Shown here: positions 32,391 through 43,124 of the stretch, piece by piece
Numbering within the stretch: the first letter of the stretch is position 1
How the letters are laid out: each line of letters opens with the position of its first letter
Source: Calendula officinalis
Lineage: Eukaryota; Streptophyta; Magnoliopsida; Asterales; Asteraceae
Reading direction: 5' to 3'
NCBI GenBank assembly: GCA_963853835.1
Contig: OY970823.1
Coordinates: forward strand, 8,698,001-8,762,000
Length of the DNA: 64,000 nucleotides
Translations under genes and position numbers: made by a program
The notes under the pieces: model-generated
Seen by the model: only the letters and a program-made list of their open reading frames with translations
Databases searched by the model: none
Told to the model about the DNA's origin: nothing

Positions 32391-35300
32391 ATGGCAACCC
32401 TAAAATCTCTCGAAGTCAAAACTGATCTCAAATATTCCGAATTTCACAATATGTGTGCATTCTTGAGAAATCCAGATGGCACAAAGGATTTTCGTCCAAT
32501 AGTGATGTTCTTAAAGAACTCACACATCAAGTTTGCACTCACCATCAACCCTAAAGCTTATCAACAACATCTGGTTGATTTCTGGACAAATGCTGAACGG
32601 ATTGAAGATTCCTACATGTCCAAAATCAAATCTGTTGTAGGTGGGAAGTCTATCATCATCACTGAACAATCTATCAGACATCATCTTCATCTTAATGATG
32701 AATCTTGTATGTTTTCTTTACCTAATGAAGATCTTGTTGATATTTTACAAAAAATGGGGTATGAAGGAAGACTAGATATAGTTACTTTTCAAAAAGGTCT
32801 TCTTTCACCTCAATGGAAATATCTTGTTCACATTATTCAACATTGTATCTCTCCTAAAAGGAGTACTTGGAATGAGTTCAACAAGTCAATAGCTTCTGCT
32901 GTTGTTTGTTTGAGCACAAGACAAGTATTCAACTTTTCAAATATGATCTTTGAAGGAATGCTTGGAAATCTATCAACATCAAAAATTTTAATTTATCCAA
33001 GATTCCTAACTCATATAATAAACTGTGAAATTAAAAATCTTTCAATTCCTAAAAACATTTTTGTTACACCAGAATTAAATAAAAAGGTGTATGCAAATAT
33101 GAGGAAACAATTTAAATTTTCTGGAAAAGATACTCCTCTGTTCCAAAATATGATCTATGATCAACCCCCTACAGGAGAAGGTTCAAGTCACCCCATTGAA
33201 CCCCAACCAACTCCATCACCATATATATCCCAAACACAACCCATTCAGTCCACTCAAATTCCTGAACCAACAGATGTCTTGAATGTGTCCCATGTACATG
33301 AAATTAATCCTCAGAGTGCTACTCTTCACACTGAGGAAGACCAACCAATAGCCAAACCAATTTCTAAAACTTATAAAAGGAAGAAATCTTCCTTAAAGGA
33401 CACCAGGGGACAAATTGAGTCAAACCCCAGACTCCACGAGTTGTCCACCAAAGAGGAGAGAGGGCTTGAGGAAAGGGCTCTCACTACTGATGCCCCAAAG
33501 GTGGGTGCACAGGCTAGTGAGAACATCAATAGGAGCCAGCCCTCGGCAACTCTAAGTGATGACTCAGAATTTGAGGAATTACTAAGAGGACCCCGGTGCC
33601 AAGAAACCACAAGGGGGCACTACTGCTTCTTCTAGGAAGAAGAGAGTGTCCAAACAACCAATTTCATCACCAAGAAGTGATGAGGGTAGAGAGCACCAAA
33701 CTGAATTGATGGATAGGATGGAAAACCTTAAAGCCAATGTACCTAATGAGCCCAATGATCCACCCAAATGGGCTGAGGGCAATATTAAACCAATTAAATT
33801 GACGGATAGGAAGGAAAACCTTAAAACAACTGTACAACATTGTCTGAATTTACTAAACTCTCAAGGAAAAACCATGGCCTATATGAAGAATTACATCAAT
33901 ACTCTGAACAGAAGACAGAAGAGGTTCGAGTACAAGCTTCAAAGGCAATCTAATTTGATTAGAAAGTTGCAGAAAAAGGTTGCAGATAGTGAGGCTTAAC
34001 AGGTTGAGATCACTAAGGGGGAGAAAGATCAAATTCAAGGAATGATAGATCAATCGATAGCAGCAGCAGCCCTCCTAAATCTAAAAGAGGTCCATGGTGA
34101 AACAGGTCAGAGTTTTGGTGAAGACCTGAACAAAGAATTGAAAAGTATGGATGAGGATATATTTGTGTCTGCAAATCAGTCACAAACAGCAGAACAAGTA
34201 CACTCTCCAGTTACTACTGAGGTCATAGAGACTACTGATCCTATGGATATTACTGAGGCAAAGGATCAAGAGGTTGTTACTACTGGTCATGTTGAAGAGG
34301 TAGATACACCAGTAGTAAATGCTCCAGAAGAAGATATAATGGATACTACTGATGCCCTAGCAGTAGTAACTACTGAAACAACCTCACCAGTAGTCAATGA
34401 ATCACAACAACTGGTAGCACTCGAACCAGAAAATACACCAGTAGTAACTACATTGGTTACTACTGAAGATGAAGATGAAGAAATTTCAGAAGTTCTTAAA
34501 CGTGAACGTGTTATTATCATAAAAAAACCTCCAACATTAGAACAACCACTTATCATACCTGACATTGATGATAATGTGAATTGGTATGAGGTTGATGAAT
34601 GTGAACTTCCTCCACACCCCAAGATACTAACAGAAGATAAGATTAAGTTCTTCTCTCCATCAATTGTAATTAATCATGTCCTTGACATGAAATACACTCC
34701 ACCTGCAGCCTGTGTTGGAAAAGGAAAAGAGCCATTTGATGATGATTATCCAAACATAGCACTAGGTCATCACATGGTAAACAAAATGAATCATGCCAGA
34801 CCTGCAAGACAAGACAAAAGGAAGGTCAAAAGGATAAGGTATCTGAGAAAAGTTGCTGAAGAAGAAAGACTGCAAAATCTTGAAATTCAAGAAGTTGATA
34901 CAACAGTTAAAGGGGTAGAAGGAGTCCTGGTAGAGGATCAAAAGGCAGAATATGAGAAACAAAGAAAATAGAAGAAGAACATCTTAATTGCCTTGAAGAT
35001 CTTGTTGCTGAGTGTAAGAAAGAAAAAGCTGACCTACCAGAGGAAATTTTTGAACAAAAGAAGAAAATGATTGATTTTCTGATATCAAAAGGGCATAGTG
35101 CTAAGTCCTTTGGCAGAATGAAGATGATCACAATATTAGACAAATATTATACTGCCAAAAAGAGAGAATTAGCAGAAATAGAAGTAGAAGAAGAAAAGGA
35201 AAAGGTATTAATTGAAATAGATCCAACAATCATTCTCTCTAGAACACCAACACCTGGTGAATCTTCAAAACCCCCTTCAAAGAAAAGAAAAGCTCTTCAA

Positions 35301-35954
35301 CAAGAACAAGAAGTAAGAAAGAAATCAAAACAATCAGAACAAATCATTCATGTTCTTGATGTTCCTGTTGCTCCTATTGAAGATAATCCAATACTCAATT
35401 GGAGAGTTGTTAACAATGTCATAGAGGTCATAAGAGAGGACAGAACAACTCAAAGATTTACTGGATGGAAGCCAATGATCAGATCTTGTTCAAGAAGTGA
35501 CATAATTAAAGTATTGATTATTGGAAAACCAAGAATGGCTAAAAAGAAATGGAAGAACTCAGGAGCTGGATATTTGACTAAAATGATTGATGCTGCTTTT
35601 TATCCAGACAACTATCCTGAAATATTTACAAACAAAGAAAATGTTTATGCATGGAATGTGCTCCCCACAGTAAACATGTATTTCTTTGAGAGAGCCAGTA
35701 AAAATTGTGAACTGTACTTAATGGAAAAAGAATATCCACATTCAGAAGAAACAATGTACAAGTTATACACAAATACATTGATGAAACCCTATGATGCTGT
35801 AATATTTCATGAAAAACTTAATTATTTTATAAAAAGAAACAGCAAATACATAATAGCTCAAAGAAAGAAACAAAATCAGAGAACAATTGAAGGAATTCAA
35901 AGAAGAGCTGAGGAACAAAAGAAAAAGGATGAAGATGAGAAGAAACTTGATTAA
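32391..35954 (+). pseudogene. Sire-1 third ORF (ORF3), about 1,187 codons, broken
   Basis: The start ATGGCAACCCTAAAATC is conserved in all three copies. The N-terminal roughly 240 residues form a globular-looking domain (FHNMCAFLRNPDGTKDFRP, LSPQWKYLVHIIQHCISPKRSTWNEF). A P/Q-rich linker and a basic KTYKRKKSSLKDTRGQ follow. Next come a predicted coiled coil (MENLKANV to LQKKVADSEA), an acidic Thr/Val-rich stretch built from the ACTACTGAT motif, and a Lys-rich C-terminal domain (NWRVVNNVIEV, GWKPMIRSCSRSDIIKVLI, NVYAWNVLPTVNMYFFE). There is no signal peptide or membrane segment, so it is not envelope-like. Breaks are a frame slip at a five-G run (33613-33617), a TAA near 33998 and a slip in an A-run near 34968. 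Function is unknown. Confidence 0.88.
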
Positions 35955-35974
35955 TTGCAAGTGAATTAACAAGT

Positions 35975-35986
35975 TTAGGGGGAGAT
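35975..35986 (+). promoter_or_regulatory. Sire-1 polypurine tract
   Basis: The sequence tttagggggagat directly abuts the 3' LTR. It is the plus-strand primer, and its core AGGGGGAGA recurs inside the element. Confidence 0.9.
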
Positions 35987-36487
35987 TGTTGGGATATAAA
36001 ACAGATATAACATTCTATTACTGATGCTGCAGTTAGTACTGATCAACGATTATGAAGAATAGTACTGATGGGTCAGAAAAGCAATTACTACTGATGATGT
36101 TGAACTTGGATTTACTACTGATGATCAGAATTACTACTGATGCTATTTATGGTGCTGATCAAGTCCGAGATTCTAGTATAGTTTGTTATAGAATGTATAT
36201 CTTTATGTAATTCAATTGTAATCGAATCCTAGAATAACTAGGTTAATGTTTTAGGCTTCAAGGACTATTATATATAGTTCCTTATGAATTGTAAACATAC
36301 GTGTGTATTGTTCGAGCATATCAATACATTGAAGCTTTTTGTGATTACTGTGTTCTTACTATTGTTTCATATAATTACAGTTTTCATTTGTTTTTAATCA
36401 ATTAACTCGAGTGTTGATCCGCTGCAACTTCTCGTTGTTAGTAGATCTGGGTTTATAATAACTTGATTAAGTTATTTGATCCTGACA
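35987..36487 (+). repeat. Sire-1 3' LTR
   Basis: This is a 501-bp repeat of 25351-25853, followed by target duplication TATAG at 36488-36492. Confidence 0.95.
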
Positions 36488-36492
36488 TATAG

Positions 36493-38545
36493 TGTCAAAT
36501 GTCTGCGGTGCATCCAAACTTACAGAGAGCTTGTTTCGTATTCATACGGTATCGATTACCAATCCAGAAAATGAAATCAGATATGGGCAATTTTATAGTC
36601 GTGTTTTTGTGACAGTTTTCTAATATGCTCACTAAGTTATACCTTTTTGTGTCTTGTAGTGGCTCCTGTTTGTTTTTTTTTTTGTTTTTTTTTTGCCAAC
36701 CAAAAGGGAACACAACCGTTGTGGCATTACAAGATACTACATTTGACAAAATGTCGGATGATTCGGGTCGAAAAGCTTATTTCCCGAATTTGCTCGCCGC
36801 AAAATATAGTTAATATATCTTAAAACGGTTGATAACATTTGAATGGACTAAATTTACATATTCTTAAATCTTATTAAAAAATTAATTTCTTGATAACATT
36901 AATTGAATGGAATTGGAAAGTAAATTAGAAAGAAAACAAGTTTGTTAATTTGTTAGTTACTAAAACTAGTATAAGCTAAAGTTATGAGAATAATTTATTT
37001 TATGATTAGAATCTAAGAGTGAGGGGTTTGGTGTCCATGAGATGTGGCGCCACGTGCGTGGCATGCTCAAGTGGCGGCTCCATGACACCGGGCACCACTC
37101 TAATGATGCCTCGTGGGTGGGTAGCGAAGGTGGCAGACCAATCACGTTTCTTTATTTCAAAATTAACCGCTCAACGGCTTTAAAATTTGAATTTTTTATT
37201 AGATTCCAACCTTTCATAAATATCTCTTAAACCTCATTCATATTTTTCACACTACATATTTAAAACATTATACAAACCTCAATGCACTTTCATATTTTTC
37301 CTCAGCCACCCACTTTCAAAATGTATATGGGTGATGATGGCCATGCTTCCGATATCAATGACGAAACAGATGTTTTAATATCTTTGTTACTCAAGCTTAC
37401 CAGTTTATGCAATAACAAGAAGCTCAAACTTCACGAACCCGTCGACCAATATTCCTTGAATGTGAAATTGTTAAACAATATTTAATGGAAGACGGTTTTT
37501 GGTGACAATCCTAAATACACTGAGGTGTATTTTAGACGTCGATTTTTTTAAGCATTTACTTAGATATTTATAGCCCAAAGAACATGTTACCTTCTTCAAG
37601 ATAATCCACGTGTTTAATTCGTTGATGTAAACTTGTTCATCGAAACATTAAATACATGTGGCTTTGAATTTTTACCCATGTTTTACTTTATGTTAACTTC
37701 CATACCTTTTACTGACAAACAATAAAATGTTGTTCCTATTATATTTTAATAGAGGAATAGAAGTTGACTAATACCTTAACCATGATGAGTATGCAATAGA
37801 TGATCTTCGGGATGGATCCTTATATTCTCTTTTGAAAAAATCTTCATCGATATAAGCAAAATCATTTGAGCGGGAAAGATAAAGTTCCTAATGTCAAGAT
37901 CTTTATTTTCTAAGCCTTCTTCAGTGGCTTTACACTATCAATTGTTTCCACTCCATCTAGATAATCTTCTTATAGTCTTCGTCCTTTGACTTTAGACAAG
38001 AATTATCCTTATATAGCAGCTGATTTGACTTCTTATAATATCAAGCCGGTGACATACCCATATGAATGTTTATTTGTACATACTTGTATAGTTGTATTTA
38101 AGTTAAGACATACACCAACTGTTATTAAGCTCTAGCTATGTGTTCATCAAATCTATTTACTTACTATAGAGACTAATAACACACATCGATCGGTAAGAGT
38201 ACCGATTACTTGAAATAACAATATGCTTATAAAAGCATTACCCTTATAATACAATTGTGGAGTTAATTACACAAATGGTCCTTTAAGATGATATCATATT
38301 GCAAGTTTGGTCCTAAACTTTTAATTTCGACAAGTGTAGTCCTTTATGTTTACCAATTTTGCACGTTTGGTCCTTTAGGCCAAAAGGTGTTAAATTTTTC
38401 TGTTAAGTGACCTCATGTGCAATGCACAATGGAATTTCGATAACATTATATTTTTCAATAATTCATTTGTTATTAAACACCTAATCTTTTCTTCATTTCC
38501 ACATAATATAACATGCTGCTCCGACCACCACATGCCACACACTAC
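36493..38545. other. Spacer between Sire-1 and Sire-2, no called gene
   Basis: Two plus-strand stretches look coding but are unrecognised. One is 36492-36608 (frame containing SNVCGASKLTESLFRIHTVS). The other is about 36703-36813 (QPKGNTTVVALQDTTFDKM, ending AAKYS-stop). At 37020-37500 a GC-richer block with gtggcgccacgtgcgtggc, then gctcaacggcttt, resembles the 5' end of plant Harbinger elements, but I find no transposase. At 38260-38420 the phrases tggtcctttaagatg, gtttggtcctaaac and gtttggtcctttaggcc form a diverged internal repeat typical of plant transposon ends. The rest is AT-rich. Confidence 0.4.
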
Positions 38546-39071
38546 TGGCAGGATCGATTAACCCAAAAGGATTAATTAATCACAGATCTACAAACTATTA
38601 GAAGTTGCAGCGGATCAACACTTATAGTTTAATTGATTAAGAACAATGAATACTGTTAATGAATGCGAATGCAAATAAGAACACAGTAATCACAAAAAGC
38701 TTCAATGTATATTAATGTTATCGATCAATACACACGTATGTTTACAATTCATAAGGAACTATATATAATAGTCCTTGAAGCCTAAAATATTAACCTAGTT
38801 ATTCTAGGATTCGATTACAATTGAATTACATAAAGATATACATTCCTTAACTAACCATGCTAGAATCTCGGACTCGATCAGCTCCAAATATAGAATCAGT
38901 AGTAAATGTTGATCGTCAGTAGTATTCATCATCAGTAGTAAGCTTCCAAGATTAGCATCAGTAGTAGATAGTGTTTTTGCCCCATCAGTACTAACTTCAA
39001 TCTTCATTGGTCAGTACCAACTGCAGCATCAGTAATAGAATTTGTATATCTGTTTATATCATATCCCAACA
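38546..39071 (-). repeat. Sire-2 3' LTR
   Basis: This is 526 bp, homologous in reverse orientation to the Sire-1 LTR. The left end is tggcaggatcg and the right end atcccaaca. The polypurine tract atctccccctaa (39072-39083, minus) directly abuts it. Bases 38541-38545 (actac) should be the target duplication. Confidence 0.9.
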
Positions 39072-39103
39072 ATCTCCCCCTAAACATATTAGTTCTTTTT
39101 GAA

Positions 39104-42100
39104 TTAATCAAGTTTCTTTTGTTCTTCATTCTTCTCAGTTTGTTCTTTAGCTCTTCTTTGTCTGCCTTCAATGGTTCTTTGATTTTGCAGCTTTCTTTGA
39201 GCAATAATGTACTTGCTGTTTCTTTTGACAAAATAATTAAGCTTTTCTTGAAACATCACAACATCATAGGGTTTCATCATTGTATTTGTGTATAACTGGT
39301 ACATTGTTTCTTCAGAATGTGGTACATGTTTACTGTGGGGAGCACATTCCAAGCATACACATTTTCTTTGTTTGAAAATATTTCAGGATATTTATCTGGA
39401 TAAAATGCAGCATCAATCATTTTGGTTAAATATCCAGCTCCTGAGTTCTTCCATTTCTTTTTAGCCATTCTAGGTTTTCCAATAATCAACACTTTGATTA
39501 TATCACTTCTAGAACAAGATCTAACCATTGGCTTCCATCCAGTAAATCTCAGAACTTTCTTGTCTTCCCTTATGACTTCTATCACATTATCAATAACTCT
39601 CCAATTGATGATTGGATTGTCTTCAATGGGAGCAACAGGAAGATCAAGAACATGAATGATTTGATCTGTTTGTTTTGACTTCTTCTTAACTTCTTGTTCA
39701 TGTGGAAGAGCCTTTCTTTTCTTTGATGGGGGTTTTGAAGATTCACCAGCTGTTAGTGTTTTAGAAAGAATGATTGTTGGATTTATTGCAATTAAAACCT
39801 TTTCTTTTTCTTCTTTTGCTTTTATTTCAGCTAATTCTCTCTTTCTGGCAGTACAATATTTGTCTACTATTGTAATCATCTTCATTCTGCCAAAAGACTT
39901 AGCACTATGCCCTTGTGATATCAAATAATCAATCATTTTCCTTTTCTGTTCAAAAATTTCCTATGGTAGGTCAGCCTTTTCTTTCTTACATTCAGAAACA
40001 AGACCTTCAAGGCAATTAAGATGTTCTTCTTCTATTTTTCTTTGTTTTTCAAATTCTGCCTTTTGATCCTCTACCAGGACTCCTTCTATCTGTGGAATTT
40101 GTACCTCAGCTTCTAGAGTTTCAGGGTTGTTTAATTTTTCTTCTTCAGCCTTTTTCTTGTCTTCAAGAGCTTGAGTTTTAGCCACTTTTCTTAAGTACCT
40201 TATCATGTTCACCTTCCATTTGTCTTGTTAGCAGGTCTGACATGGTTCATTTTGTTTACCATTTAGTGACCTAAATCTCTGTTGGGATAATCATCATCAA
40301 ACTGAGCTCTTTTCCTTTTCCAATACAGGCTGCTAGAGGAGGTGGAGTGTACTTCATATCAGGAACTTCAGAAATAATGATTGATGGAGAAAATAGATGA
40401 ATTTTATCTTCTGAAAGTATTTTGGGGTGTGGGGGAAGTTCACATTCATCAGCTTCATACCAATTTACATTGTCATCAATGTCAGGTATGACAAGTGGTT
40501 GATCTGGTGTTTTAGGTTTTGTAACAATTATGATCTGTTACCTTTCAAGAACCTCTGGAATTTCTTCATCTTCTTTTTCGGTAGTAACCAAGGTGGTTGC
40601 TACTGGTGTGATTGCTACTGGTGTACTTTCTGATTCATATACCACAACTTGTTGATTTTCATTTACTACTGGTGAGGTTGCTATTGGAGTTACTACTGCT
40701 AGGGCATCAGTAGTATCCATAAATTCTTCTTCAATAGGGTCAGTAGTAACAACCTCTTGATCCTTATTTTCTTCAATTTCCATTGGATCGGTAGTCTCAA
40801 TAACTTCAGTAGTAACTGGTGAGATTATTTGTTCTGCAGTTTGTGATTGGTTTGCAGACACAAATACATCCTCATCCAGGTTTTCCATTTCTTTATACAG
40901 GTTCTCATCAACACTTTGACCTGTTTCACCATGGACCTCTTATAAACTAAGAAGGGTTGCTGCTGCTATGGATTGATCAATCATCCCTTGAATTTGATCT
41001 TTCTCCCCCTTAGTGATCTCAACTTGGTTAGCCTCACTATTAGCAATTTTTCTTTGTAGTTTCCTGATCAAATTTGATTGTTTTTGAAGCCTATGCTCGA
41101 ACCTCTTCTGTCGTCTGTTCAAGGTATTAATGTAATGCTTCATGTAGGTCATGGTTTTCCCTTGATTGTTCAGTAGATTCAGACAATTTTGTACAGTGGT
41201 TTTAAGGTTTTCCGTCCTATCCGTCAATTTTGTTTGTTTAATACTGCCCTCAGCCCATTTGGGTGGATCATTGGGCTCATTTGGTACATTGGCTTTAAGG
41301 TTTTCCATCCTATCCGTCAATTCAGGTTGGTCAGTTCTACCCTTATCACTTCATGGTGCTAAATTGGGTTGTTTGGACACTCTCTTCTTCCTAGAAGAAG
41401 CAGTAGTGCCCCCCCCCCCCCTTGTGGTTTCTTGGCATCGGGGTCCTCTTAGTAATGCCTCAAATTCTGAGTCATCACTTAGAGTTGCCGAGGTCTGGGT
41501 CCTATTGATGTTCTCACTATCCTGTGCACCCACCTTTGGGGCATCAGTAGTGAGAGCCCTTTCCTCATGCGGACAACTCTTGGAGTCTGGGGTTTGACTC
41601 AATTTGTCCCCTGGTGTCCTTTAAGGAAGATTTCTTCCTTTTATAAGTTTTGGAAATGTGTTTGGCTTTGGTCTGGTCTTCCTCAGAGTGAAGAGTAGCA
41701 CTCTGGGGATTAATATCATGTACCTGGGACACATTCAGGACATCTGTGGGTTCATTTAATTGAGTGGACTGAATGGGTTCTGTTTGGGCTGTATTTGGTG
41801 GTGGAGTTGGTTGGGGTTCAATGGGGTGACTTGAAGCTTCTCTAGGTGGGGGTTGATCATAGATCATGTTTGGAAATAATGGAGTATTTTTACCAGAAAA
41901 TTTAAATTGTTTCCTCATATTTGCATACACCTTTTTATTTAACTCTGGTGTAACAAAAATGTTTTTAGGAATAGAAAGATTTTTTAGTTCACAGTTTATT
42001 ATATAAGTGAGGAATCTTGGATACATTAGAAATTTAGAGGATGATAAATTTCCAAGCATTCCTTCAAAAATCATATTTGAAAAATTGAAGACTTGTCATG

Positions 42101-42626
42101 TGCTCAGACAAACAACAGCAGAAGCTATTGACTTGTTGAACTCATTCCAAGTACTTCTTTTTGGAGAGATACAGTGTTGAATGGTATGAACTAAAAATTT
42201 CCATTGGGGTGAAAGAAGACCCTTTTGAAATGTGACAATGTCTAATCTTCCTTCATACCCCATCTTTTGTAAAACATCAACAAGATCCTCCATTGGTAAA
42301 GAAAACATACCTGACTCATCATTGAGTTGAAGATGATGTCTGATTGTTTGTTCAGTGATAGTAATCGACTTTCCATCTACAGTTGATTTGATCTTGGTCA
42401 TGTTTGAATCTTCAGTTCTTTCAGCATTTGTCCAGAAATCAATGAGGTATTGTTCATAAGCCTTGGGATTGATGGTTAAAGCAAACTTTATTGGAGAGTT
42501 TTTCAGAAACATGACTATGGGACGAAAGTCCTTTGTGCCATCAGGGTTTCTTAGGGAAGCACACATGTTATGAAATTCAGAGAATTTAAGATCGGTTTTC
42601 ACTGTAAGGGATTTTAAGGTTGCCAT
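39104..42626 (-). pseudogene. Sire-2 ORF3, heavily broken
   Basis: This is the same protein family and order as Sire-1 ORF3. The N-terminal domain (42626-42096) ends at a stop. A second stretch (42074-41565) contains the YKRKKSSLKDTRGQ basic segment. The serine-rich part next to a 13-C run (41409-41421) follows, then the coiled coil (41320-40940), the TTD/TTE acidic region (40888-40538), the Lys-rich part (40212-39961) and the C-terminal domain (39936-39104). Breaks include stops near 42093, 40939, 40537 and 39960, and deletions near 41570 and 39310. The reading phase is kept across the 13-base homopolymer, unlike Sire-1. Function unknown. Confidence 0.88.
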
Positions 42627-43124
42627 TTGAGAGATTCTGATCTTTTGTGATGAAATTTTCAGAGAGAGTTTGGTCGTTTTGGCAAGAATTTCAGATTTGT
42701 GGAAGGAATTGAGTTGTTACTGATGCAGGGTTTTGATCGGATTTTGCAGAGATTAGGGTTTAGCGTAGGTTTATCGAATCAAGGAGAAGATAATGCTAAA
42801 CTAATCTCAGTCTGCTATTTATATTTTTCGATTTATCCTGCAAAATGACAAAAATGTCCTTCGAAAAATAACCCAACTGCTATTTTCATGAGGGTTAGTA
42901 TTGTAATTTGTGTATTTTCCAGATAACGGTCTATCAGTAGTAACTAAGTGTCAGTAGTAAAAACATCAGTAGTAACCATTGTTTTTATACTTAACCTACT
43001 TCTTACTGAGAAACCCTATCAGTACTAAATTATAGTAGAAACATACGATCAGTAGTAATAAATAACCAGTAGTAAAATAAATAAAATTGTACAAAACACT
43101 TTACAAATGATTTTCTTTTGAGAC
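42627..43124 (-). promoter_or_regulatory. Sire-2 pol-ORF3 spacer with internal promoter
   Basis: On the minus strand, TATAAATAG (42823-42815) is followed by tttagcattatcttc with the CA initiator at 42795-42794, again 29 nt from the TATA start. The ATG lies at 42626. Several ACTACTG motifs lie between 42920 and 43080. Confidence 0.7.

Larger units (their letters stand above)
25351..36487 (+). mobile_element. Sire-1, full-length Sirevirus-like Copia element with third ORF
   Basis: This 11,137-bp element is bounded by LTRs 25351-25853 and 35987-36487 and a perfect target duplication TATAG (25346-25350 and 36488-36492). The order is LTR, PBS, gag with two zinc knuckles, protease-integrase, RT-RNase H, a 500-bp spacer with a promoter, a long third ORF, polypurine tract, LTR. 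A Copia domain order combined with a large extra ORF after pol and repeated AGGGGGAGA purine tracts (28769, 31206, 34016, 35977) fits the Sirevirus group. LTRs differ at about ten sites plus one 2-bp indel (about 2%). All three coding regions carry stops and frame breaks, so it is not autonomous. Confidence 0.95.

Noticed and set aside
32391..35954. Envelope gene interpretation of ORF3
   Set aside because: There is no signal peptide, no hydrophobic span and no cleavage-site pattern in any of the three copies.
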